Origin: Atribacterota bacterium | Lineage (GTDB): Bacteria; Atribacterota; Phoenicimicrobiia; Phoenicimicrobiales; Stramentimicrobiaceae | Reading direction: 5' to 3' | DNA length: 8,055 bases | Assembly (NCBI GenBank): GCA_028696495.1 | Contig: JAQVGY010000037.1 | Location: forward strand, 1 to 8,055 | Translations under genes and position numbers: made by a program | Notes under the pieces: model-generated | Database searches by the model: none | What the model was told of the DNA's origin: nothing | Seen by the model: only the letters and a program-made list of their open reading frames with translations | In this document: piece by piece, positions 1-6,874 of the stretch | Position numbering within the stretch: position 1 is the first letter of the stretch | How the letters are laid out: each line of letters begins with the position of its first letter

Positions 1-1530
1 TGTGGTTTGGGGCAGACTGCTCCCAACCCCATTTTATCCACTTTGAGATACTTTAAACATGAATATATTGAACATATTAGAGATAAGAAATGTAGAGCAG
101 GAGTTTGCGCAGAATTAGTATACGCGCCCTGTACTAACTCCTGTCCTGCTTCGGTTAATGTGCCTGCCTATCTGGCTTATACCAAAGAAGGTCAATATGA
201 AAGGGCAATGGCAGCACATTTAAGAACAAATCCCTTCCCTGCTGTCTGTGGAAGAGTATGTCCCGCATTTTGTGAATCCAGATGCCGTAGAAAGGATATT
301 GATGATGCTGTCAATATTCGTGCCGTCAAGAGATTTATGGCCGACCAGGTTGATAATTACCTCAATTGTTACCCTGAGAAATATAGCAAAAATGGAAAAA
401 AGGTTGCCATCATCGGCGGAGGTCCTTCCGGACTTACCAATGCCTATTTCCTGACTATGCTGGGGTATGAAACCACAGTCTTTGAAGCACAGCCAAAAGC
501 AGGTGGGATGCTGACCTATGCTATTCCTTCTTACCGCCTGCCCAAGAGTATTGTGGAAAAAGAGATTAAAGCCCTGCAAGACTACGGGGTTAAGATAGAA
601 ACAAATACTAAGATAGGAGAAGATATCACCTTAGACCAGTTGAGAAAAGAAGGGTACCAGGCATTTTATATCTCTGCTGGTGCCTGGGATTCAATTATGC
701 CGGAGATGGACAATTTAGATGACCCCAGAATTTTTAGTGGTTTAGAATTCCTATCCCGCTATAATAACAAGGAAAAGCTCGATATTGGCAAAGAGGTAGT
801 AGTGGTTGGGGGTGGTAACTCAGCTATTGATGCTGCCAGAACCGCTAAAAGACTCGGGGCAAACGTTACCCTCGTTTACCGAAGAACCAGAGAAGAAATG
901 CCTGCCGATGAGTCTGAAGTTAATGAAGCAGAAAGGGAAGGTATCACTATTTCTCTCTTGCAAAATATTAAATCGGTGAAATCTGAAAATGGTTACCTGG
1001 AAGTTGAGTTGGTAAACATGAAATTAGGGGATTATGATTCCTCAGGTCGACGTAGACCTGTTGAAAACCCGGGTTCCAATTTTACCAGGAAAATTGACTC
1101 TTTAATCTTATCCATAGGACAAACACCTGCCCTTTCAGGATTATTCAATGATGGCGAGATGTCTCTCAATCGTAATCAGACTATTCCTACTGAAAAAGGG
1201 ATTACTAAAATAAAAGACGTTTTTGCCGGTGGTGATGTTGCATTAGGTCCTGCAACTGTAGTTGAAGCCATAGGAGAAGCCCAGGATGCTGCCGAAGCCA
1301 TTGATTTTTATTTGACTGGCAAGAAGAGAGTTTATCCCTGGAGAATAAAAGATCCTATCTATGTGGATTTTGATCCTGAAGCAGACCCGGTTGATTATGC
1401 CCGTTCACATGACCACCTCATACCTGTTCAGGAAAGAGGTGTCAATGATGAGGTTGAGAAAACCTGGAGTAAAGAAATAGCCTGTCGAGAAAGCAGCAGA
1501 TGTTTACGTTGTGAGTATAGAGAGGACTAA
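1..1530 (+). CDS. NuoF-like/GltD-like fusion flavoprotein, 3' part (formate dehydrogenase beta subunit)
   Basis: This is the electron-transfer subunit predicted to pass electrons between formate dehydrogenase and NAD(P)H in the cytoplasm. The frame is open at base 1, so the gene begins upstream and the TTG at 7 is not a real start. Counting the codon at 1-3 as residue 1, Cys1 in CGLGQTAPNP matches the last ligand of the NuoF N3 [4Fe-4S] cluster, and the NuoF helix ends near residue 28. A complete GltD/NfnB-type module follows. It has a cysteine-rich domain (C31, C36, C44, C48, C83, C87, C91, C95), an FAD Rossmann motif GGGPSG at 139-144, a second nucleotide motif GGGNSA at 270-275, a VYRRTREEMPA stretch typical of NADPH binding, and a C-terminal FAD motif GGDVALGPATVVEAIGEA. 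The tail ends in C-x5-C-x2-C. The usual NuoF/HndC ferredoxin tail is replaced by the GltD module. The next gene, encoding the catalytic subunit, starts 31 bases downstream. The family call is secure; cofactor preference is inferred. Confidence 0.9.
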   Translation, partial: CGLGQTAPNPILSTLRYFKHEYIEHIRDKKCRAGVCAELVYAPCTNSCPASVNVPAYLAYTKEGQYERAMAAHLRTNPFPAVCGRVCPAFCESRCRRKDIDDAVNIRAVKRFMADQVDNYLNCYPEKYSKNGKKVAIIGGGPSGLTNAYFLTMLGYETTVFEAQPKAGGMLTYAIPSYRLPKSIVEKEIKALQDYGVKIETNTKIGEDITLDQLRKEGYQAFYISAGAWDSIMPEMDNLDDPRIFSGLEFLSRYNNKEKLDIGKEVVVVGGGNSAIDAARTAKRLGANVTLVYRRTREEMPADESEVNEAEREGITISLLQNIKSVKSENGYLEVELVNMKLGDYDSSGRRRPVENPGSNFTRKIDSLILSIGQTPALSGLFNDGEMSLNRNQTIPTEKGITKIKDVFAGGDVALGPATVVEAIGEAQDAAEAIDFYLTGKKRVYPWRIKDPIYVDFDPEADPVDYARSHDHLIPVQERGVNDEVEKTWSKEIACRESSRCLRCEYRED

Positions 1531-1561
1531 AATTGAGAGAAAGGATTGAAAGAATAATAAA

Positions 1562-4333
1562 ATGAAAATTACAGAAACAAAAAAAGAAACAATGGCCAAG
1601 CCAATGGTACAGGTTACCATAAATGACCAAAAAGTTATAGTGGAGCCTGGTTCAACAATCCTGGATGCTGCTAACAAGGCTGGTATAAAAATTCCTACAC
1701 TGTGTGCCATGCCGGAGATAAATCACTATCCAGGTTCTTGCCGTATGTGTGTAGTAGAGGTTAAAGGTCATCCCTGTCTGGTTGCCTCATGTGTCTACCC
1801 GGTAAACGAAGGGATGGTAGTATATACCAATAGCGAACGGGTTCTCCGTGCCCGTAGGGTCGTACTGGAGCTGATTTTATCAACACATCCTTTGGATTGT
1901 ATGACCTGTGAGAAGAATGGCGAATGTGATTTACAGGATTTAGCTTACGAATTTGGGATTAAAGAATCGAGTTTTGGCAGAAAAGAGAAGAATCTTCCCT
2001 TAGATGAAAGCAATCCCTTTATTTTAAGAGATTTAAATAAATGTATTCTCTGCCGCAGATGTGTCGAGATATGTAATGAAATTCAGCAATCAAGAGCCAT
2101 AGGGTTCGGTTATCGTGGTAAAGAAACAGAGGTAATAGCTGGATTGGGTAACAAATTGGGACATGAAACAAAGATGACCATAGGTTCGGAAGATAACCCT
2201 GATTATTCCAATTGTGTTTCTTGTGGGCAATGTGTTGCAGTATGTCCTGTTGGAGCCCTAACAGATAAGGCAGCTCAAGGAAAAGGAAGAGTCTGGGAAT
2301 TCGAGAAGGTTCATACTACCTGTAATTATTGTGGCTGTGGCTGTGGATTTGACCTGAATGTTAAGGACGGAGAGGTAGTTAAAGTAACCTCTAACCCTAA
2401 CAGTGTGGTTAATGGAATCAATCTATGTGTTAAAGGGCGTTTTGGAAATGATTATATTCACAGAGAAGACCGCTTAAAGACCCCATTAATAAGGAAGAAT
2501 GGTAAACTGGAACCCGTTTCCTGGGATGAAGCGCTTACCTTTATCAGTGATAAATTCCAGCAGATTAAAAAAGAGAGCGGCAGTGATAGTCTGGCAGCAC
2601 TTTCTTCAGCCAAATGCACCAATGAGGAAAATTTCCTCCTCATGAAGTTTGCCCGGGCTGTTTTTGGAACAAACAATGTCGACCACTGTGCCCGTCTTTG
2701 CCATTCAGCTACAGTTGCCGGTCTTGCACAGTCTTTTGGCAGTGGAGCTATGACCAATTCTATTAAAGAGATTGCCAACGCACCGGTAATATATCTAACC
2801 GGTTCCAATACCACTGAGAACCATCCCATTATTGCTTTAGAGATTAAAAAGGCAGTAACTAAAAATGGAGCGAAGTTGATTGTGGCAGATCCCAGAGAGA
2901 TTGAATTGGTTAAATATGCCACAATATGGTTAAGGCATAGACCCGGGACAGATGTGGCTCTCTTTAATGGGCTGATGAATGTGATTATTACCGAAGGCCT
3001 GGAAGATAAGGACTTTATAAAGGAAAGAACAGAAGATTATGAAGAGCTGAAAAAAGTAGTCCTGAAATATACCCCGGAAATAGTATCAAAAATTACCGGT
3101 GTACCTGCTGAAGACATTAGAAAAGCAGCTAGAATTTATGCCAGTGCCGAGAGTGTTTCTTTAATTTATTCTATGGGTATTACCCAGCACAGCACCGGTA
3201 CTGACAATGTTATGTCGACCGCCAATATTGCTATGTTAACCGGTAATGTTGGAAAAGAGAACGCTGGTGTAAATCCATTACGTGGACAGAGTAATGTTCA
3301 GGGTGCCTGTGATATGGGGGCATTGCCCAATGTCTATTCAGGATATCAAGCTGTTACTAATCCTGAAATTAGAGAGAAATTTTCCAAAGCCTGGGGAGTA
3401 GAGCTGCCTGATAAAGTTGGGTTAACGGTAGTAGAAATTCTTAATGCCGCCTATGATGGTAAAATTAAAGGAATCTTTGTTATGGCTGAAAACCCGGCTA
3501 TGTCAGACCCAGATTTGACACATGCCCGTGAAGCCTTAAAGAGAACTGATTTTTTGGTTGTCTCTGACATATTTATGACTGAGACTGCTGAGCTGGCTGA
3601 TGTGGTATTACCCGGTGTTACTTTTGCTGAGAAGGACGGAACAATCACCAATACTGAGAGGAGAGTACAAAGATTCCGTAAGGCTATTGAACCAATAGGG
3701 GATTCAAAGCCCGAATGGCAGATAATTTGTGAACTGGCTCAGAAAATGGGTTATAACATGAGCTATGACAATCCTGCTGAAATTATGGAAGAGATTGCCA
3801 GGCTAACCCCCATTTATGGAGGGATGCTCTATCCCAGATTAGAAAAAGAAGGTTTACAATGGCCCTGTCCCGATGTAGACCATCCCGGAACAAAGTTCTT
3901 GCATAAAGATAAATTCAGCAGAGGAAAGGGAAAGTTCTTCCCCATCGAATTTAGAGAAGCTGTCGAGCTCCCCGATGAGGAATATCCTTTAATCTTTACT
4001 ACCGGAAGAGTGTTATACCATTTCCATACCGGCACAGTTACCAGAAGATCTAAGGGGCTAAATGAAGTATACAAAGAAGCCTTAGTAGAAATTAGCCCAA
4101 AAGATGCTCAGGAGTTGAATATAAGTGATGGAGAGATAATTGAAGTTGCCTCTCGCAGAGGAAAAATTAGAGCAAAAGCCAGAATTACTGAGAAATCTGA
4201 TAATGGAGTGGTATTCATGAGCTTCCATTTCCATGAAGCCGCAGCTAATTTATTAACCATAGCAGCACTTGATCCGATTTCCAAGATACCGGAATATAAG
4301 GTCTGTGCTGTTAATATAAAAAAGATTTCTTAA
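1562..4333 (+). CDS. fdhA: Formate dehydrogenase catalytic (alpha) subunit, Cys-type, with NuoG-like Fe-S N-terminus
   Basis: This is a cytoplasmic Mo/W-bis-MGD enzyme for formate/CO2 interconversion, 923 residues long, similar to the roughly 900 of multi-cluster FdhA proteins. Domains in order: a [2Fe-2S] domain (C48, C60, C63, C77); a His-Cys [4Fe-4S] cluster (H109, C113, C116, C122); a two-cluster ferredoxin domain (C161, C164, C167, C171 and C218, C221, C224, C228); and the molybdopterin oxidoreductase domain with its own [4Fe-4S] cluster (C254, C257, C261, C289), K291 in CVKG, and a C-terminal dinucleotide-binding domain from about residue 800. Catalytic residues are C380-H381 in DHCARLCHSA and R574 in NPLRGQSNVQG, the counterparts of Sec/Cys140, His141 and Arg333 of E. 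coli FdhH. They separate it from true NuoG. Position 380 is a TGC Cys codon, not a TGA Sec codon. The start is uncertain: ATG 1562 has only a weak GAAAGAA upstream, and ATG 1592 (MAKPMVQV) would suit the domain boundary equally well. Confidence 0.95.
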   Translation: MKITETKKETMAKPMVQVTINDQKVIVEPGSTILDAANKAGIKIPTLCAMPEINHYPGSCRMCVVEVKGHPCLVASCVYPVNEGMVVYTNSERVLRARRVVLELILSTHPLDCMTCEKNGECDLQDLAYEFGIKESSFGRKEKNLPLDESNPFILRDLNKCILCRRCVEICNEIQQSRAIGFGYRGKETEVIAGLGNKLGHETKMTIGSEDNPDYSNCVSCGQCVAVCPVGALTDKAAQGKGRVWEFEKVHTTCNYCGCGCGFDLNVKDGEVVKVTSNPNSVVNGINLCVKGRFGNDYIHREDRLKTPLIRKNGKLEPVSWDEALTFISDKFQQIKKESGSDSLAALSSAKCTNEENFLLMKFARAVFGTNNVDHCARLCHSATVAGLAQSFGSGAMTNSIKEIANAPVIYLTGSNTTENHPIIALEIKKAVTKNGAKLIVADPREIELVKYATIWLRHRPGTDVALFNGLMNVIITEGLEDKDFIKERTEDYEELKKVVLKYTPEIVSKITGVPAEDIRKAARIYASAESVSLIYSMGITQHSTGTDNVMSTANIAMLTGNVGKENAGVNPLRGQSNVQGACDMGALPNVYSGYQAVTNPEIREKFSKAWGVELPDKVGLTVVEILNAAYDGKIKGIFVMAENPAMSDPDLTHAREALKRTDFLVVSDIFMTETAELADVVLPGVTFAEKDGTITNTERRVQRFRKAIEPIGDSKPEWQIICELAQKMGYNMSYDNPAEIMEEIARLTPIYGGMLYPRLEKEGLQWPCPDVDHPGTKFLHKDKFSRGKGKFFPIEFREAVELPDEEYPLIFTTGRVLYHFHTGTVTRRSKGLNEVYKEALVEISPKDAQELNISDGEIIEVASRRGKIRAKARITEKSDNGVVFMSFHFHEAAANLLTIAALDPISKIPEYKVCAVNIKKIS

Positions 4334-4350
4334 AAGTAAATTATATAAAA

Positions 4351-4356
4351 AAGGAG
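4351..4356 (+). promoter_or_regulatory. Ribosome binding site fixing the TTG start of the formate channel gene
   Basis: AAGGAG lies 9 bases before TTG 4366. No ATG in the same frame lies nearby, so this site supports initiation at TTG. The gap from fdhA is only 32 bases with no terminator, consistent with one transcript. Confidence 0.8.
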
Positions 4357-4365
4357 TAGATAAAA

Positions 4366-5238
4366 TTGAATACAGAGAAGGAGAAGATTCAATTAGTACA
4401 GGATGTCTCAGCACCGTGTAATGCGCCTGGAGCTATCGCCAATGCCTTTTGTGCTATTGGTAAGACCAAGGCAAGTCTATCATTGGCTAAAATGGTTATT
4501 TTAGGTATTTTAGCCGGTGCTTATATCGCCTTTGGCGCTCAGCTGGCTACTATCGCAACTTATGATGCTGCAAAATATGTTGGTGATGGAATTGCCAAAA
4601 TCTTATTCGGTAGTGTTTTTTCAGTAGGTCTGATGCTTGTAGTTATTGCCGGGGCAGAATTGTTTACTGGTAATAACTTAATAGTGGTAGGAACATTAAA
4701 CAAAAATGTAACAGTAGGAGAATTGCTGAACAGCTGGTTTTGGGTATATGTAGCAAATTTTGTCGGTTCACTTCTGGTTGTCTGGCTGATGTATCTTACT
4801 CAGCTCTGGAAGACTGGAAATTTCGCTGTAGGAGCCAGGGCTTTAGCTATAGCAAATGGTAAAGTCACCATGACCTGGGGCGCGGCAATAGCGAGAGGCA
4901 TTCTCTGTAACTGGCTGGTATGTCTGGCAGTATGGATGGCTGTGGCAGCTAAGGATATCCCTGGTAAAATTCTGGGTATATATTTCCCGATTATGGCTTT
5001 TGTAGCAAGTGGCTTTGAGCATAGTATAGCTAACATGTACTTTATCCCAATGGGGATGCTGCTAAAGAATAATGCTCCAGTGGTTGAAGCGGCTGGCTTA
5101 GTCGGACAGCTCGATAAGTTGAATCTTGGCGGACTTCTATTTAATAATCTATTACCAGTTACTATAGGCAATATAATTGGCGGTGCCTTCTTTGTAGCTA
5201 CTTTGTACTGGTATGTATACCTGAGAGAGGAAAAATAG
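4366..5238 (+). CDS. focA: Formate/nitrite transporter family channel (FocA/FdhC type)
   Basis: This is a predicted inner-membrane pentameric channel of the formate/nitrite transporter family, carrying formate (or formic acid) for the adjacent dehydrogenase. It has 290 residues, the usual family size, with about six hydrophobic segments near 40-62, 77-100, 120-148, 171-194, 203-228 and 258-284. Family signatures are AGAELFTGNN (95-104), GILCNWLVCLAVW (178-190) and GFEHSIANMYFIPMG (216-230). H219 in the last motif is the conserved central histidine of the FocA pore. The N-terminal part contains APGAIANAF, as in other members. The gene starts at TTG behind a good AAGGAG and follows fdhA by 32 bases. 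A terminator directly downstream makes it the last gene of the fdh transcript. Nitrite or hydrosulfide channels of the same family are the alternative, but the neighbours favour formate. Confidence 0.93.
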   Translation: MNTEKEKIQLVQDVSAPCNAPGAIANAFCAIGKTKASLSLAKMVILGILAGAYIAFGAQLATIATYDAAKYVGDGIAKILFGSVFSVGLMLVVIAGAELFTGNNLIVVGTLNKNVTVGELLNSWFWVYVANFVGSLLVVWLMYLTQLWKTGNFAVGARALAIANGKVTMTWGAAIARGILCNWLVCLAVWMAVAAKDIPGKILGIYFPIMAFVASGFEHSIANMYFIPMGMLLKNNAPVVEAAGLVGQLDKLNLGGLLFNNLLPVTIGNIIGGAFFVATLYWYVYLREEK

Positions 5239-5265
5239 TTTACAAAATTTAGTTGAACAAATTTT

Positions 5266-5307
5266 AAGGGGCTATACTGGGAACTCAAGTACGGTATAGC
5301 CCTTTTT
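5266..5307 (+). terminator. Intrinsic terminator after the formate channel gene
   Basis: GGGCTATACTG (5269-5279) pairs with CGGTATAGCCC (5292-5302). This gives an 11-bp stem with one G-T wobble and a 12-base loop, followed by TTTTT at 5303-5307. The stem can extend by weak pairs into the A/T flanks. It starts 27 bases after the channel stop codon and separates the fdh block from mobA-fdhD. Its arms are near-symmetrical but the T-tract is on the + side only, so forward termination is favoured. Confidence 0.88.
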
Positions 5308-5314
5308 CAACTTG

Positions 5315-5326
5315 TTAGAATTCTAA
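5315..5326. repeat. Perfect 12-bp palindrome TTAGAATTCTAA in the mobA leader
   Basis: The sequence is its own reverse complement. It sits 8 bases after the terminator T-tract and 47 bases before the first possible mobA start, where a promoter/operator for the mobA-fdhD pair would be expected. A regulator site is possible. AT-rich DNA yields short palindromes by chance, and no partner copy is visible elsewhere in the window. Confidence 0.35.
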
Positions 5327-5340
5327 TCAATTATTTCATT

Positions 5341-5358
5341 TCTGGTAACTTAACCAGA
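5341..5358 (+). promoter_or_regulatory. Small hairpin in the mobA 5' leader
   Basis: TCTGGT (5341-5346) pairs with ACCAGA (5353-5358) around a six-base loop, ending 15 bases before ATG 5374. The mobA start lacks a clear Shine-Dalgarno, so a structure this close could affect translation. I do not recognise a riboswitch. A molybdenum cofactor RNA would normally be longer and more structured than what fits here. Confidence 0.3.
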
Positions 5359-5373
5359 TTTATGAGTTAAAAA

Positions 5374-6024
5374 ATGGTAAATGAGAAAAGACACATGCCT
5401 TTTTCAGTTTTAGTCTTAGCAGGTGGAAGAAGTAGTAGAATGGGGTTAAATAAAGACAAAGGTCATATGCAATTCAAAGGTACCAGCCTTATAGAATATG
5501 TTATTAATAATATTCTCTCTATAAAGGGAGTAATCAGGAGAAATATTATTATTGTTGGACCAAAAGAGAAGTATTCTAAACACCAATTTACAGTTGTAGA
5601 AGACCTTTACCCTCAAAAAGGACCATTGGGAGGAATATTTTCGGGATTACAGTATTCTAAAACGGTTTATAATCTGGTAGTAGGGTATGACATGCCTTTT
5701 ATTAAACCGGAATTAGTTGAGTATATGTTCAGCCAAAGTAAAGGTTATGATTTAGTGATTCCAGCCTATGGTCAGGAATTATATGAACCCTTATGTGCCA
5801 TTTATAATAAAAATTGTCTGAATACAATGGAACAAAATTTAAAAAATAATGTTCTGGCAGTAAGAAGTATCTTCCCTTTTTGTAAAACCCGCTGGATTAG
5901 AGAAGAAGAAATCAGAATATTTGATCCGGAATTGCATTCTTTTTTTAATATTAATTTTAGGGATGATTTTACAAAAGCAGAAAAATTTGATTACCAAAGA
6001 GGTAAAACAATTGACAGCACATAA
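5374..6024 (+). CDS. mobA: Molybdenum cofactor guanylyltransferase
   Basis: MobA transfers GMP from GTP to Mo- or W-molybdopterin, giving the MGD needed by bis-MGD enzymes such as the formate dehydrogenase upstream. It is a soluble cytoplasmic nucleotidyltransferase of 216 residues, normal for the family. The signature LAGGRSSRMG spans residues 15-24, followed by the DKG lysine at 28-30. Next come D77, the GPLGGI loop (83-88), a DMPF metal-binding motif (D106; most homologues have CDMPF, here YDMPF) and EPLCAIY (138-144). The start is uncertain. ATG 5374 has only TGAG 7 bases upstream, while ATG 5395 (MPFSVLVLAGG) would give 209 residues and a more typical N-terminus; neither has a strong ribosome site. 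The 3' end overlaps fdhD by 14 bases, implying co-transcription and coupled translation. The coding sequence is visibly more AT-rich than fdhA. Confidence 0.9.
   Translation: MVNEKRHMPFSVLVLAGGRSSRMGLNKDKGHMQFKGTSLIEYVINNILSIKGVIRRNIIIVGPKEKYSKHQFTVVEDLYPQKGPLGGIFSGLQYSKTVYNLVVGYDMPFIKPELVEYMFSQSKGYDLVIPAYGQELYEPLCAIYNKNCLNTMEQNLKNNVLAVRSIFPFCKTRWIREEEIRIFDPELHSFFNINFRDDFTKAEKFDYQRGKTIDST
5996..6002 (+). promoter_or_regulatory. Ribosome binding site choosing the fdhD TTG start
   Basis: AAAGAGG inside the 3' end of mobA lies 8 bases before TTG 6011. It favours this start over ATG 5921, which has no ribosome site and would overlap mobA by about 100 bases, and over ATG 5963, where AGGG abuts the codon. 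A near-identical AAAGAGG serves the gene at 6875. Confidence 0.75.
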
Positions 6025-6784
6025 TTTAGCCACCGAAGTAGAAATAACTCGTATAGAAAATAAAAAAAGGCTTGTTATAACAGACTTAACCGCCCGGGAA
6101 GTAGAATTAACAATTTTAATAAATAATAGCAAGACTGTATTGCTAAAGTGCAGCCCGGGTAATTACAAATTTTTAGCGATAGGTTTTTTATTCGCCAATG
6201 GCATCATAACAAAAAAAGAAGATATCATATCAATAAAAACTGGTAAAAATATAGTCAATATAGAATTAAATAAAAAATTAATTCCAGTAGAAAACTTAAT
6301 TAACCCCAATTTGTCAATAAGTGCTTTAAAGTCTAAAATAGATAAAAAATTAAATAAAGCAAATAAGCGGCAGGAAAGAATCATTAAATCAGATGTCATT
6401 TTTACTCTTCTTGCCCGAATGCAGGAGAAGGCGTATTTCTTTAATAAGACCGGAGGAGTGCATAATTGTGGACTGGCATATAGAGAAGGTTGTTTATTGC
6501 TATATTGTGAAGATGTAAGTCGCTATAATACCATTGACCGTATATTTGGAGAGGCTCTTTTAAAAAATATTAGCATGAAAGATAAAATACTTTTAACTTC
6601 CTGTCGTATTACGTCAGGGATAATGGAAAAAATTATAAATGGGGGAATTACTACAATTGCATCACGTTCAGCCGTAACAGATAGTGCTGCTAAATTGGCT
6701 AATAGAAAGAATATTACCCTGATTGGTTTTGCTAGAGATAATAGAATGAATATCTATTCTTGTTCTGATAATGTTGTTGATTAA
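6011..6784 (+). CDS. fdhD: FdhD-like formate dehydrogenase accessory sulfurtransferase, divergent
   Basis: FdhD passes sulfur from a cysteine desulfurase to the bis-MGD cofactor of formate dehydrogenase, without which the enzyme is inactive. From TTG 6011 the protein has 257 residues, close to the usual 260-280. Family landmarks are the strand region ending in LLKCSPG (44-50), LAIGFLFANGII (55-66), TGGVHNCGL (147-155), the EDVSRYNTIDR block (167-177), TSCRITSG (196-203), SAVTDSAA and IGFARDNRMNIYS near the C-terminus. Several are altered from the common forms EDVGRHNAVDK, SGRxSxE and SAPT. The CxxC pair expected in the middle (C121/C124 in E. coli) is absent: residues 76-146 contain no cysteine and are rich in Lys, Asn and Ile. 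Remaining cysteines are C47, C153, C161, C166, C198 and one near the end. It overlaps mobA by 14 bases. Family membership is secure; sulfurtransferase activity is not. Confidence 0.85.
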   Translation: MTAHNLATEVEITRIENKKRLVITDLTAREVELTILINNSKTVLLKCSPGNYKFLAIGFLFANGIITKKEDIISIKTGKNIVNIELNKKLIPVENLINPNLSISALKSKIDKKLNKANKRQERIIKSDVIFTLLARMQEKAYFFNKTGGVHNCGLAYREGCLLLYCEDVSRYNTIDRIFGEALLKNISMKDKILLTSCRITSGIMEKIINGGITTIASRSAVTDSAAKLANRKNITLIGFARDNRMNIYSCSDNVVD

Positions 6785-6833
6785 TATCTTAATGATACCT
6801 ATTTATTAAAACTAAGAAAATAACTCCTACAAA

Positions 6834-6839
6834 TATAAT
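6834..6839 (+). promoter_or_regulatory. Possible -10 element ahead of the membrane protein gene
   Basis: A consensus TATAAT lies 36 bases before ATG 6875 in the 90-base gap after fdhD. No convincing -35 hexamer occurs at 16-18 bases upstream, and the gap is so AT-rich that the match may be chance. Separate transcription of the following gene is plausible but weakly supported. Confidence 0.2.
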
Positions 6840-6860
6840 TACTATAAAAAAATATTTAAG

Positions 6861-6867
6861 AAAGAGG
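6861..6867 (+). promoter_or_regulatory. Ribosome binding site of the membrane protein gene
   Basis: AAAGAGG lies 7 bases before ATG 6875, separated by a run of T. It is a good match in sequence and spacing and fixes the start of the downstream gene. Confidence 0.75.
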
Positions 6868-6874
6868 TTTTTTT

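Noticed and set aside
2458..2922. A 154-codon open frame on the minus strand inside fdhA
   Set aside because: It lies over the most conserved part of fdhA, including the active-site Cys, and its translation matches no family I know. It is a shadow of the coding strand.
1562..4333. Reading this gene as NuoG of respiratory complex I or a hydrogenase-associated subunit
   Set aside because: The N-terminus is shared with NuoG, but the C380-H381 and R574 catalytic residues and the neighbouring focA, mobA and fdhD point to formate dehydrogenase. No other complex I genes are present.
4800..5288. A 162-codon minus-strand open frame across the channel gene and terminator
   Set aside because: It is antisense to a clear FocA-family gene, runs through the terminator stem, and has no recognisable protein features.
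5308..5373. A molybdenum cofactor riboswitch ahead of mobA
   Set aside because: The space after the terminator is only 66 bases and shows just one short hairpin, too little for the known Moco RNA fold.
5921..6010. An upstream ATG extension of fdhD with a hydrophobic N-terminus resembling a membrane or signal segment
   Set aside because: It lies wholly inside the mobA 3' end in another frame, has no ribosome site, and FdhD is cytoplasmic. TTG 6011 has a well-spaced AAAGAGG.
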